Shown here piece by piece: positions 1-8,009 of a stretch of 64,000 bases of DNA; the stretch's first letter is position 1; every line of letters starts with the position of its first letter. The DNA lies in assembly GCA_029261715.1 (NCBI GenBank), contig JAJDAT010000026.1, positions 1 to 64,000 on the forward strand, in the 5' to 3' direction. Made by a program: the position numbers and the translations under genes. The notes under the pieces were generated by a model that had not been told where the DNA came from, ran no database searches, and was given only the letters and a program-made list of their open reading frames with translations. Origin of the DNA: Nitrospinia bacterium. Lineage in GTDB: Bacteria > Nitrospinota > Nitrospinia > Nitrospinales > JAJDAT01.

Positions 1-114
1 AACACAAACGAGCTTTTACCACACTTTTTCCACCGACTTCATAAACGCGAGGATTTATTCACAGCTCAACAGATTCAACTACAAATTTTGAATTTAATTT
101 TAAAACAAACTTGA
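1..114 (+). CDS. C-terminal end of an unidentified protein (partial)
   Basis: Frame 1 is open from the first base to a TGA at 112-114 and encodes 37 residues rich in Leu, Gln and charged residues, beginning NTNELLPHFFHRLHKRED. The reading looks like an amphipathic helical C-terminus and would be convergent with trhP, 40 bp away. There is no recognisable domain in so short a piece, so I do not assign a function. It could be a chance open frame. Confidence 0.4.
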   Translation, partial: NTNELLPHFFHRLHKREDLFTAQQIQLQILNLILKQT

Positions 115-154
115 CTTCGTCTGTTTCATAGCAGGGTGACATCTTTTTAATTTT

Positions 155-1519
155 TTATTTCACCGCTTCTACGGGAGTTTTTTGCATTAGGCTGATCAAT
201 GCGTAGTCTCCAACGGGGCCGTCGCATTGCATCCAGATGGTTCCGTTGCCGCCGTGGGCGACTTCGATGGCTTTGCCGTTTTTATCTTCCATTGCTGAAA
301 TTTCAAACCGGTATTGGTTGTCCGGTGAAATGTATTCTAACTCGTCGCCTAACTCGATCCGGTTTTTCACTTCTACTTCCATCCAGTTTCCGTCGCGAGT
401 TTCTTTGATCATACCGGCATAAATTTGCGGTAGATTGGTTTCTTGTGGCGTGTCAAAATTTTCAGTTTTTGATCCGGAATTAGGAGATAGAAACGCTGAG
501 GTGAATCCTCGATTGGACGTTTTATCCAATTCACCAAGCAACGTGGGATCAAATTCTCGTCCTTCAACCAGATCGTCGATGGCTCGGCGATAAGTCTTGG
601 TGGCTAAGCTCAAATAATATTCTGATTTGGTGCGACCTTCTAACTTGAAGGACATCACTCCCGCTTCCCGCATTTCTTTTAAGTATTCTAATGCACGCAG
701 GTCTTTAGAATTCATGATGTAGGTGCCGTGTTCGTCTTCTTCCATCGGCATCAGTTCGCCTGGGCGGTTGCTTTCTTCAATATAGAAGTTTCCCTCTTGC
801 GCTCTTGCGCTGCTATTACTTTCGCTTGAACAGCCACCGCCATCTTGGGCGCTAGCGCTGCTATCACTATTACTGGAACAGCCGCCACCATCGGTTGGTT
901 TTGCTTCCAACACGTCGTATTCCCATCGGCAACTGTTGGTGCAGGTGCCTTGGTTGGCGTCGCGATGATTGAAATAGTTCGAAAGCAAACATCTACCGGA
1001 GTAGGCGATACAGATAGCGCCGTGAACGAATGATTCGAGTTCCATACCAGGTACTTTTTCGTGAATCTCTGAGATTTCTGGTAAGGATAATTCTCGCGAT
1101 AAGATGATGCGTTTAACGCCTAAATCGTACCAAAACTTTGCGGACGGCCAATTGATGGTATTGGTTTGTACGGATAGATGAATGTCTACATCGGGAAAAT
1201 TTTGCAAAGCGTATTGGATTAAACCGGGGTCGGACATGATAAAAGCGTCAGGTTTAGCTTCTGCCAGTTGCGCCAGGGATTTTTTGAACGATTCAATTTT
1301 TCGGTTAGGCGGCAATATGTTTGCGGTCAAATATATTTTTTTCCCGAGTCCATGCGCATAATCTACAGCATCTATTAGCGTAGCGGTGGTGAATGGATTT
1401 TCTTTGGCGCGGAGTGAAAATTTAGGAACTCCGGCGTATACGGCATCGGCTCCGAAAGCGTATGCGTAGCGCATTTTTTGCGGACTACCCGCTGGCGACA
1501 ACAGTTCTGGCGTGATCAT
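155..1519 (-). CDS. trhP: TrhP-type peptidase U32 family protein (tRNA U34 5-hydroxylation)
   Basis: A 454-residue U32-family protein that aligns by eye along its whole length with E. coli TrhP (YegQ, 453 aa). Shared landmarks are PELLSPAG at the N-terminus, GADAVYAG, VHGAICIAYSGRCLLS near 166-181, GTCTNSCRWEY near 192-202 and EDEHGTYIMNSKDLRA near 261-276. TrhP acts with prephenate-derived metabolism to hydroxylate uridine 34 of tRNAs; the Cys residues around GRC and CTNSC are those expected to bind an Fe-S cluster in this family. The oddity is an insert after the CRWEY segment made of two 16-residue Ser/Gly/Cys units encoded by a 48-bp tandem repeat (797-892), where E. coli has a different, unrelated loop. 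The ATG start at 1517-1519 gives the standard N-terminus. It stands alone on this strand before the K+ channel gene. RlhA is the other U32 branch, but the length and motifs favour TrhP. Confidence 0.88.
   Translation of the reverse strand: MITPELLSPAGSPQKMRYAYAFGADAVYAGVPKFSLRAKENPFTTATLIDAVDYAHGLGKKIYLTANILPPNRKIESFKKSLAQLAEAKPDAFIMSDPGLIQYALQNFPDVDIHLSVQTNTINWPSAKFWYDLGVKRIILSRELSLPEISEIHEKVPGMELESFVHGAICIAYSGRCLLSNYFNHRDANQGTCTNSCRWEYDVLEAKPTDGGGCSSNSDSSASAQDGGGCSSESNSSARAQEGNFYIEESNRPGELMPMEEDEHGTYIMNSKDLRALEYLKEMREAGVMSFKLEGRTKSEYYLSLATKTYRRAIDDLVEGREFDPTLLGELDKTSNRGFTSAFLSPNSGSKTENFDTPQETNLPQIYAGMIKETRDGNWMEVEVKNRIELGDELEYISPDNQYRFEISAMEDKNGKAIEVAHGGNGTIWMQCDGPVGDYALISLMQKTPVEAVK
797..892. 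repeat. 48-bp tandem repeat, two units, inside trhP
   Basis: Units 797-844 and 845-892 are near-identical 48-mers. Read in the trhP frame they encode DGGGCSSNSDSSASAQ and DGGGCSSESNSSARAQ. The period is a multiple of three, so the reading frame is kept. Each unit adds one Cys to a glycine/serine-rich loop. Confidence 0.85.
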
Positions 1520-1587
1520 TTATTTTCCTGAATAGAGTAATTTTATAATTGCTTGAATTATATCACGTCGCAAAATGACAATTGTTA

Positions 1588-2409
1588 TTAATGATCAATA
1601 TCTTTTCCGCAATGTGGGCAAACGGTGGCTGTATTTTTTCGGGATTCCATGGCTTCGGAAAACCCGGAAGCGAGAATACCCGCAGGTAGAGCAAACATCC
1701 CTATCCCAATGATTGCGATAATAGATCCCAGCGCTTTGCCAAAAGGAGTTACTGGATAAATGTCCCCATACCCGACGGTTGTCAAGGTGGCGACCCCCCA
1801 CCACATAGCGGCGGGAATGCTTGAGAAGGCTTTTGGTTGAGCTTCGCGTTCCAGTAAAAACATCAGGCTGGAAGCGATTATAAGAAAGAAAAAACCAAAG
1901 ACCAATGTAAGCAGAAGATCTTCTTTTTTCTGGCTAAATACTTTACCCAGGAGTTGTAACGTTTTTGAGTATCTGTAAAGTTTTAAAACGCGAAAGATTC
2001 TCACGAAGCGCAAGATCCGTATCACCCTCAAGTCGACTGGAAATATAAAATGCAGGATGAATGGCAATATCGCTAGCAAATCGATTAGAGCCAGTGGGGA
2101 TAGAGCAAATTTAAAACGACCTTTTGTGGAGTGAGAATATTCTTCCGATTCAACACAAGTCCATAATCTCAAAAAATACTCAATAGAAAAAACAACTAGA
2201 GAGAAAGTCTCGAAAGCGTCGCAGTAATCGGCATATTCTTTTCTCCATCCCGGAATAGTTTCTAGTATTACCGCAATGACATTGAGCAAAATCAAAACGA
2301 GTAATGCGATATCTACAATTTTGCTGGAAAGATCGGACTCTGGAGCGGGTTCTAATATTTCGAATAGGCGTTTTCTTAAGTTGTTTGAAGAGGGTTCTAA
2401 GTCAGACAT
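1588..2409 (-). CDS. Voltage-gated potassium channel (six-TM, Kv type) with C-terminal zinc-knuckle-like tail
   Basis: A 273-residue inner-membrane channel. Helices are visible at about 30-52, 64-84, 103-123 (S1-S3), the S4 voltage sensor at 126-146 with Arg at 128, 131, 134, 137 and 140 (every third residue), S5 at 165-187, and S6 at 224-250. The pore loop carries the canonical selectivity filter TVGYGD at 211-216. It is shorter than animal Kv subunits and similar to bacterial Kv/KvAP-type channels. The cytoplasmic C-terminus ends in CPHCGKDIDH, a single CxxCG half-site plus two acids and a His, which could bind a metal, perhaps across subunits of the tetramer. There is no RCK or CNB domain in the chain, although a CNB protein is encoded 160 bp downstream on the same strand. 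Confidence 0.88.
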   Translation of the reverse strand: MSDLEPSSNNLRKRLFEILEPAPESDLSSKIVDIALLVLILLNVIAVILETIPGWRKEYADYCDAFETFSLVVFSIEYFLRLWTCVESEEYSHSTKGRFKFALSPLALIDLLAILPFILHFIFPVDLRVIRILRFVRIFRVLKLYRYSKTLQLLGKVFSQKKEDLLLTLVFGFFFLIIASSLMFLLEREAQPKAFSSIPAAMWWGVATLTTVGYGDIYPVTPFGKALGSIIAIIGIGMFALPAGILASGFSEAMESRKNTATVCPHCGKDIDH

Positions 2410-2569
2410 TTAAGTTACCGCTCCTTTGAAAAATAAAGGGAAGGAGATATTCGTCGGAAAGAAAGGAGTTTTATGACCGCTTAGAAATTAAAGAATAGAC
2501 TGAAGAAAATTGCAACCGCTATTTGAAATGCAATAGCTTTCTGGGAAGAGCTTTTTTGGGGAGTTACTC

Positions 2570-2947
2570 TTAGGAGATTGTGTTTGGTTGTTTTTTATTG
2601 AGAGACTCGACGACGTTTAAAGCTGAGCGTAGTCGTTTAGCGAGAATCTTTAGAATTGGGATAAGAGATTGCGGGTTGCGTCTAGCAAGCGAGTTGAAAG
2701 CTTCTTGGGTGAGTATGGAGACGGTACAATCTTCTATTGCCGTCACCGTTGCCGTTCTAGGCAACCCGTCTATCAGCCCCAATTCTCCAAAGAGGTCTTT
2801 TTCGTATAAAGTGCCTAACGAAATCACTTGGCCGTTTGACTTTGTTTTTGAAACCTCAACGCTACCGGATTCTATAATATAGGCGCACTCTCCGGGAGTC
2901 CCTTCCAAAAAAATGCTTTTTCCTTTTTTAACGTATATTTTCTTCAT
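2570..2947 (-). CDS. Stand-alone cyclic-nucleotide-binding domain protein
   Basis: The 125-residue protein is a single CNB (Crp/PKA-R) beta-roll with no output domain. The phosphate-binding cassette is FGELGLIDGLPRTATV at 53-68, which retains the Glu (55) that contacts the ribose and the Arg (64) that contacts the cyclic phosphate in PKA-R and CRP. The N-terminal half has the usual KGKSIFLEGTPGE turn. There is no DNA-binding helix-turn-helix, so it is not a CRP-type transcription factor. The sequence fits binding of a cyclic nucleotide and allosteric control of a partner; the partner is unknown, with the adjacent K+ channel as one candidate. Related proteins lie at 8010-8462, 15465-15794 and 53601-54185. 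Confidence 0.82.
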   Translation of the reverse strand: MKKIYVKKGKSIFLEGTPGECAYIIESGSVEVSKTKSNGQVISLGTLYEKDLFGELGLIDGLPRTATVTAIEDCTVSILTQEAFNSLARRNPQSLIPILKILAKRLRSALNVVESLNKKQPNTIS

Positions 2948-3079
2948 TATTCAGAGAAACAAATTTACATTGAAACCATTATAGTCTAACGGGAGAATTT
3001 AATAAACAGATCGATTGCTAATATTAGGAAAAAGCATTGGATTTCGGAGAATTATTGCCTTAAATGCCAGAATAAAGGG

Positions 3080-3379
3080 TTAACGTTTTGGAAGAGTGTT
3101 TGAAAAACCAGTAAACGACTTTCCAGAAGGAGTTTTTCCTCTTTGAACGTTTTGGTTGTTTTCAGAAAGAAGTAAGAAAAACAAAATTCCCACAAAGGCT
3201 AAAGCAAACACATAAAAACCTTTTGAGGATTTAGGTTGTGGTTTTTTCTTCAAGCCTATCTTTGTTTTAAAAGGCACTTCTTTTTGAGGGCGGTTGTTTG
3301 GATCATAACCATCGAATTTTCCGCCGTCGGTATTTTTAAGAATTTTTGTGCTTCCTGTTTTGTTTTTTATAGTACTCAT
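3080..3379 (-). CDS. Small single-pass membrane protein, unknown function
   Basis: I do not recognise this 99-residue protein. A polar, Lys-rich N-terminal half (about 1-55) is followed by one hydrophobic segment (FYVFALAFVGILFFLLL) and a short basic tail, so it is probably N-in, C-out. An in-frame ATG lies 12 bases upstream, but GGAG sits six bases before the ATG at 3377-3379, which makes the shorter form more likely. It stands alone between a CNB gene and an NtrC-type regulator gene on the same strand, with 185 bp to the regulator. Confidence 0.55.
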   Translation of the reverse strand: MSTIKNKTGSTKILKNTDGGKFDGYDPNNRPQKEVPFKTKIGLKKKPQPKSSKGFYVFALAFVGILFFLLLSENNQNVQRGKTPSGKSFTGFSNTLPKR

Positions 3380-3576
3380 TGCTAGCTCCATGAAAGTTGA
3401 TTCGCAAAGTTCATTTAACTTAGGTAAAGCATTTTTTATGCCAAAGCGAATTTGAATGGAGTTTTGTGAGCGGAAGATTTGACTTTATAAGGGTTTTCGC
3501 AAATTCTGTTTAAAAACTGAAAAAACGAATAAGTCCAATTGTATCAATTGTTTCAAAATGAGGTTTCAAATTGAGA

Positions 3577-4971
3577 CTATTGAGCGCGGTACTTTTTTAG
3601 ACGCCGATATAGGGTAGCTCGACTGATTCCTAAATTTCTCGCAGCGGTTGGAACATTCCCTGAACTTTGATCCAAAGCGTCGAAAATAGCTTTTTTTTCG
3701 ATCAGTTCAAAAGACAGAGGAGCTTCGCTTTGAGCCGATGTCGATGTTTCATCGGATTGCTGAGATTGAGGAGCATTAAGAGGGATAGGAGATGAAGCGG
3801 GTTGTAAAATTTCTTTTGGCAAATGCTCCAGGTCGATAGCGTTTCCATTTGCGAGAACCATTGATCTGAAAACAATATTTTCCAACTGACGTACATTCCC
3901 TGGCCAGCGATATTTTTTCAGAGCTTGAACTACTTCTGGTTTTGGGGCTGTCGCAGAGTTGGGCATTTCATTTCTATATTTTTTGATGAAATGGTTTACC
4001 AAGGGTTGAATGTCTTCTTTTCTGTCTCGCAATGGCGGAATGAATATTGGGTATACGACCAGGCGGAAATATAAATCTTCGCGGAACTCTCCATTTGCGA
4101 CTGCTTTTTCGAGGTTTTTATTGGTAGCGGAAATGATTCTGAGGTCGACTTTTATCTTTTTGTTGCCGCCCACCCTCTCAAAGCTTTTATCTTGTAAAAA
4201 ACGCAAAAGTTTAACTTGCGCTTTGGGACTCAATTCTGCCAACTCGTCCAAAAACAAAGTGCCTTTGTCGGCAGTTTCTAGTTTGCCCACACGAGCCGAT
4301 TCCGCGCCTGTGAAAGCTCCTTTTTCATGTCCGAAAAACTCGCTTTCTTGAAGTTCTTCAGGAATGGCGCCACAGTTGATATCGACAAACTTACCGTTTC
4401 TATAGCTACTATTGAAATGAATTGCTCTTGCGGCGAGCTCTTTTCCGGTTCCGCTTTCGCCATTAATGAAAACGTTTATATTGATATCTTTCACCTTTTC
4501 AATTTGAGAAAAGGTATGTTTCATGCCTTCGCTTTTACCGACTAAATTTTTATATACGGGTTTCTTATGAGTGTCTCCCTTAAGATATTGAATTTGATCT
4601 ATTAAGGAGTGCATCTCTGTAGCCTTTTCGACATTTGCGCAAAAGCGCTCTTTATCGATAGGCTTTCTCATATAATCAAACGCGCCAATTTTCATAGCTT
4701 GGATGGCGGTATCCATGTTTTCGTTTTGGCTTGCGATGATTACGGGAATATCTCGATTTGCTAAACAAATTCGTTGAAGCGTTTGAATGCCTTCTTCACC
4801 AGCTTCCATTAAATCCATGCAAATTACAGCTGGGTATAAATCCAACATTCGCAGGCATTCTTCTCCATTATCAAAGCCCATTACTTGATAATCTATTCCA
4901 GTCATCCATTCGGTAATTTGATTACGGAAAAGAGGGTTTTTATCGACAATGAAAATTAAGTTCCTGGTCAT
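3577..4971 (-). CDS. Sigma-54-dependent response regulator, NtrC family
   Basis: 464 residues in the standard three-part layout. The receiver domain (1-120) has phosphoacceptor Asp53 and the conserved KP at 103-104; only one of the usual two acidic residues near position 10 is present (VDKN). The AAA+ domain has Walker A GESGTGKE at 171-178, the sigma-54-contacting GAFTGA at 218-223, Walker B GTLFLDEL at 237-244 and an arginine-finger region FREDLYFRL at 297-305. A Fis-type helix-turn-helix occupies about 424-462. It should remodel sigma-54 RNA polymerase at enhancer-dependent promoters. No partner histidine kinase is adjacent, so it is an orphan here. The region between it and the divergent secreted-protein gene (4972-5396) may hold its binding sites. 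Confidence 0.92.
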   Translation of the reverse strand: MTRNLIFIVDKNPLFRNQITEWMTGIDYQVMGFDNGEECLRMLDLYPAVICMDLMEAGEEGIQTLQRICLANRDIPVIIASQNENMDTAIQAMKIGAFDYMRKPIDKERFCANVEKATEMHSLIDQIQYLKGDTHKKPVYKNLVGKSEGMKHTFSQIEKVKDININVFINGESGTGKELAARAIHFNSSYRNGKFVDINCGAIPEELQESEFFGHEKGAFTGAESARVGKLETADKGTLFLDELAELSPKAQVKLLRFLQDKSFERVGGNKKIKVDLRIISATNKNLEKAVANGEFREDLYFRLVVYPIFIPPLRDRKEDIQPLVNHFIKKYRNEMPNSATAPKPEVVQALKKYRWPGNVRQLENIVFRSMVLANGNAIDLEHLPKEILQPASSPIPLNAPQSQQSDETSTSAQSEAPLSFELIEKKAIFDALDQSSGNVPTAARNLGISRATLYRRLKKYRAQ

Positions 4972-5396
4972 TTTTCTATGGGAGTGGGTCCACGAGGAAT
5001 TAACAAATGAGGCCTAAAATAGGCTTAAGGGCCTAATAATTAATTTTTGGTCGGTGGCCTCAATTCTCCTACTTTATTGAGATTTCCGTTTACAAAATGG
5101 GTAGAGTTTTCAATGTTTTCCTCTAATATAGAGGAAAATTTAGCCTTTAAACCCAAATTTTTCAAGAAACCCTAAATCTTTCATTGCTCTAATGAAGAAA
5201 TTAAGGTAAAAATTCTACTAAAAAAGGACACATTCTATAATAAGAAAATCTGAATTTTTTGAGTAGAGGAATTTTATAAACTTATAATACAATTTATTTT
5301 TCATATTTGCTCGTGATTTTTTTTGTTTGTTCGGATTATCTATTATTGATATATTTGGAATTGATTGGTTTTTCATTATTTAATTAGGAGATAGGG
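4972..5396. other. 425-bp AT-rich intergenic region between divergent genes
   Basis: This stretch holds no credible ORF. It contains the perfect 10-bp inverted repeat at 5116-5138 and a looser pair, TGAGGCC near 5006 with GGCCTCA near 5055, interspersed with further GGCCT units. It must carry the promoters of the NtrC-type regulator and of the divergent secreted protein. I could not identify a convincing -24/-12 (GG-N10-GC) element. Confidence 0.5.
5116..5138. repeat. Perfect 10-bp inverted repeat, possible operator or hairpin
   Basis: TTTTCCTCTA and its reverse complement are separated by three bases. It lies about 145 bp upstream of the sigma-54 regulator start and 258 bp upstream of the divergent gene. 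The dyad could be a dimeric regulator's binding site or an RNA hairpin; there is no flanking GC-rich stem with a T-run typical of a terminator. Confidence 0.45.
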
Positions 5397-5864
5397 ATGA
5401 AAAAATTGTTGCTTATTTTAGTTGTTGCGTTAGCGCTTGCGCCCAACTATTCGTTTGCTAATCCATCCGGTAAAACTTGTTTAGATTATCGTGGGGTTAT
5501 GGTTACATGGGTCGCTTCTTCTTCAGCAGCTAAAGTAGCGGATGCGTCTTATACGTTTAATGGAAATCCAGTTATTGTTTATAACCCTAATGCGTTAGGT
5601 GAAAAGTCCGCTAATACAAGGCTTTTTTTCCAATACAGAGAATGTGGACGTCATGTTTTGGGTATGACAATCGCTAACTCAGCACAAGTGGACGATTGGA
5701 ATAAAGTGGATTGTTGGGCAGCTAATACGTTGCGTTACGAAAATGGATTGAAAGATGGCGACTTTAAAGCCCTAGACGAAGATGTTGCTGGGTTGTCGGC
5801 CGAAGAATGGATTCAAGCCGCTGGTCCGATTCGAAGCGTTCAAACAACGGGATGTTTTAAGTAA
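5397..5864 (+). CDS. Secreted protein of unknown function
   Basis: 155 residues with a clear Sec signal peptide (about 1-21, ending YSFA). AGGAG lies eight bases before the ATG, which supports this start. The mature part is about 134 residues, contains Cys in four places (CLDYRG, ECGRH, DCWAAN, GCFK at the very end) and could form two disulfides in the periplasm. No known domain is recognised. The divergent neighbour is an NtrC-type regulator, which makes sigma-54 control possible but unproven. Confidence 0.7.
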   Translation: MKKLLLILVVALALAPNYSFANPSGKTCLDYRGVMVTWVASSSAAKVADASYTFNGNPVIVYNPNALGEKSANTRLFFQYRECGRHVLGMTIANSAQVDDWNKVDCWAANTLRYENGLKDGDFKALDEDVAGLSAEEWIQAAGPIRSVQTTGCFK

Positions 5865-5885
5865 TAAACTGCATAGGATATTATA

Positions 5886-5907
5886 GCCGGGATGGACTCA
5901 TCCCGGC
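5886..5907. terminator. GC-rich hairpin between convergent genes
   Basis: A perfect 9-bp stem (GCCGGGATG with CATCCCGGC) and a 4-base loop lie 21 bp after the secreted-protein stop and 29 bp before the convergent nuclease stop. It lacks a strong T-run on either side, so it is a probable bidirectional transcription barrier rather than a textbook intrinsic terminator. Confidence 0.5.
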
Positions 5908-5936
5908 GGTTCCAAAACCCCACCGTTTATAAGTTC

Positions 5937-6665
5937 TTATTTTTTAGGACAACTCTTGCCTAACCGATAACCTAAACCTTCCGCTTCCAGCTTACTGGCA
6001 AATATTAGCAAATACTTTTTAGACGGAAGCTTATAATTTGTGCAAGATGGCCAATTATAAATACGGTTTCGCTTATCTCCAACAAGCCCATATTCAAAAA
6101 TTCGATCGTAGTCAACTTTGGTCGGAGAGGAAGGGGGATCTGGTATTTCGGTGCTACTGCGAAACTTCCAAGGGGGAACCGGGTTTTTATCCAACCAGAG
6201 TCCGAGTTTATTTTCCCAAGCTTGATATTCCAATGCGCGTAAAACTTTGTCGGGTGTTGGATTGATTTTATAGTGCCAAGCGAATCCCCATTTCACGATT
6301 TCCCTGTTTAGGCTTCTGCCATCTTTTAAAAAAACTTCTCCAACAACTCGTTTGAAGAGATCAAAAGTTTTTACGACAACAGTGACTCGTTTGTTGAGAA
6401 CTAATTCATTAACAAAATTGCGGGATTGTCGTGAAAATGGTTGGCGTATTTCTGGAGCGTCAATTTCCGCCAATCTAATACTGATAGGTTCGCCATCCAA
6501 CTCTACGGAAATTAAGTCACCCTGTAGAACCTTTACGACTGGAGCGGCAAAGGAATTATTGGCTTTAAAGCGTTCTTCTTCTTTTTTTTCTTTTTTTTGA
6601 ATAGGCGCTTGAGCGGTTAATAATAAGAAAAATGCCCCGGCAATAATGAGTTTTTGAAACAACAT
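5937..6665 (-). CDS. Exported thermonuclease (SNase-like) with C-terminal Ada-like metal-site motif
   Basis: 242 residues. An N-terminal signal sequence or anchor (about 1-20) is followed by a Lys/Glu-rich linker and an SNase OB-fold at about 41-165. Catalytic positions of staphylococcal nuclease are kept: Asp50 (QGDLISV), Arg64 (IRLAEIDAPE), Asp69/Glu72 and Arg106 (DLFKR). A C-terminal motif at 199-239, RNRIYNWPSCTNY then FASKLEAEGLGYR then SC, matches the small Ada metal-binding-like module often seen in nuclease or competence proteins. It is expected to cut DNA/RNA outside the cytoplasm, for nutrient scavenging or DNA uptake. The neighbour downstream on the same strand is unrelated. Confidence 0.82.
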   Translation of the reverse strand: MLFQKLIIAGAFFLLLTAQAPIQKKEKKEEERFKANNSFAAPVVKVLQGDLISVELDGEPISIRLAEIDAPEIRQPFSRQSRNFVNELVLNKRVTVVVKTFDLFKRVVGEVFLKDGRSLNREIVKWGFAWHYKINPTPDKVLRALEYQAWENKLGLWLDKNPVPPWKFRSSTEIPDPPSSPTKVDYDRIFEYGLVGDKRNRIYNWPSCTNYKLPSKKYLLIFASKLEAEGLGYRLGKSCPKK

Positions 6666-6709
6666 GGTAGGTGTTTTATTCAGTTGTTTGTGAGGGCTTC
6701 AACCAGAAG

Positions 6710-7666
6710 TTATTTTTTTAAAATGGTTTTGTCATCTTCAATAACAACCTTGTTTCTTCCTGAGTTTTTAGCCTGGTAAAGCCTAGTGTCTGCTACTTGA
6801 ATACATTGATCAATTTCTGACATCTCGTCAAATTCGGCAATTCCAAAGCTCGCGGTAACCTTTATTTCTTTATCATTATAAAAATAAGGGTGAGATTCGA
6901 TTTTTTGACGAAGTTTTTCGGCTAAAATGCCTCCCCCTTCTAGATCTGTTTCGGGTAACAAAGTTAAAAACTCTTCTCCACCCCACCGGGCAATTCTATC
7001 CAGTCTGCGGGAATTCTTTTTATGGATTTTTGAGTATTCGACTAAAATATAGTCCCCAGCCGCGTGACCGTATTGGTCGTTGATTATTTTGAAGTGATCG
7101 ATATCGGACATCATGACGCAAAAAGGGTTTTTGTTGCGGTGAAATCGAATGATTTCTTGCTCACAAATATCGAACATCTTTCTACGATTTATCAATCCCG
7201 TTAAAACGTCTGTTGCGGCTAGAATTTCTAATTGACCGTTAGCTTCCAGCAGTCTATTGATTAAGCGGTCTTTTTCTTGAAATCTTCTTACCGTGGAGAG
7301 CCTGGTTCGAAAAAAGGTCCGCAAGTACTCATCATCTTTAGGGAGAGTTAAGTAATCCAGAGCGCCTAAATTAAAATATTGAGAGGCTTCTTTGGAGTTG
7401 GATTCTTCCGATACAACTATAAATGGGAAATCGCTTGAGCCGTCTAGAGATTGTGAAATCGATTTTAAATCGGAACCTGAAATTTGGCTTTTGCCAGGAA
7501 TCAAAATAATTATGTCGGGAGAGAACTCATATTTCCAATCATTTTCTTGCGATTGTAATTCGCATTTTTGGATTTTAAATCCCTCTTTTTCAAATAATGA
7601 AATAAGCGGCAGGTTGTTGCAGCCCTCTCCAATATAAATTTGAATTCTAAATGGGGAAAAAGTCAT
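6710..7666 (-). CDS. Diguanylate cyclase (GGDEF) with degenerate receiver domain
   Basis: 318 residues. The N-terminal 1-125 resembles a response-regulator receiver (IIIL strand, LTLPK with the conserved Lys110), but the phosphoacceptor position reads ILIPGK, so Asp is missing and phosphorylation is unlikely. The linker helix leads into a GGDEF domain at about 148-312 with the intact active-site motif GGEEF at 229-233 and a product-inhibition I-site RRLD at 220-223, exactly five residues upstream. It should make c-di-GMP from two GTP with feedback inhibition. The matching hydrolase type (HD-GYP) is encoded at 35882-37858. Confidence 0.9.
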   Translation of the reverse strand: MTFSPFRIQIYIGEGCNNLPLISLFEKEGFKIQKCELQSQENDWKYEFSPDIIILIPGKSQISGSDLKSISQSLDGSSDFPFIVVSEESNSKEASQYFNLGALDYLTLPKDDEYLRTFFRTRLSTVRRFQEKDRLINRLLEANGQLEILAATDVLTGLINRRKMFDICEQEIIRFHRNKNPFCVMMSDIDHFKIINDQYGHAAGDYILVEYSKIHKKNSRRLDRIARWGGEEFLTLLPETDLEGGGILAEKLRQKIESHPYFYNDKEIKVTASFGIAEFDEMSEIDQCIQVADTRLYQAKNSGRNKVVIEDDKTILKK

Positions 7667-7970
7667 GGGATAAGTAAAAAATTAATTGATAAATTGTTTG
7701 AGGTTTATCATCCAAGAAATTTCATTATAGAACTTTCTTTTATCTTTTTTGGATATTATAAATAAGTTTGAAGGTGACTTTTGGGGTGTTTTTTATTACT
7801 TTGTAAGCTCCCGAAGATTTTACCCAATGATTTCAATCGTGTTCGCAGGTCTATTTGCGGAAATAGATTTTGGTTAAATATAGAACTTTATTAAGAATAA
7901 TCGATTATGCAGTTAAATAAAATATCAAAAGATCAAATATACAAAAGTATTTATCAGAAAAATTTGATCT
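7667..7970. other. 304-bp AT-rich intergenic region between divergent genes
   Basis: No gene is seen. The right end carries an 11-bp inverted repeat (7928-7972) directly before the CNB gene, and the region presumably holds the promoters of the GGDEF gene and the CNB gene. I found no clear -35/-10 pair. Confidence 0.4.
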
Positions 7971-7972
7971 TT
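7928..7972. repeat. 11-bp inverted repeat in the 5' leader of a CNB gene
   Basis: AAAGATCAAAT at 7928-7938 is mirrored by ATTTGATCTTT at 7962-7972, with 23 bases between. If the CNB gene starts at 8010, as argued there, this hairpin lies in its untranslated leader or promoter and could be an operator or RNA control element. Confidence 0.5.
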
Positions 7973-8009
7973 GCATGTAGATGGCGTGTTTTTGGGGAGA
8001 CCCCTATCT

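Noticed and set aside
2460-2500. Two AAGGAG sites and a three-codon ORF on the plus strand
   Set aside because: ATG ACC GCT TAG is too short, and no following gene uses the sites.
7971-7973. TTG as start of the CNB gene
   Set aside because: It lies in the inverted repeat, has no ribosome site, and the extra residues do not align with the paralogue at 53601-54185.
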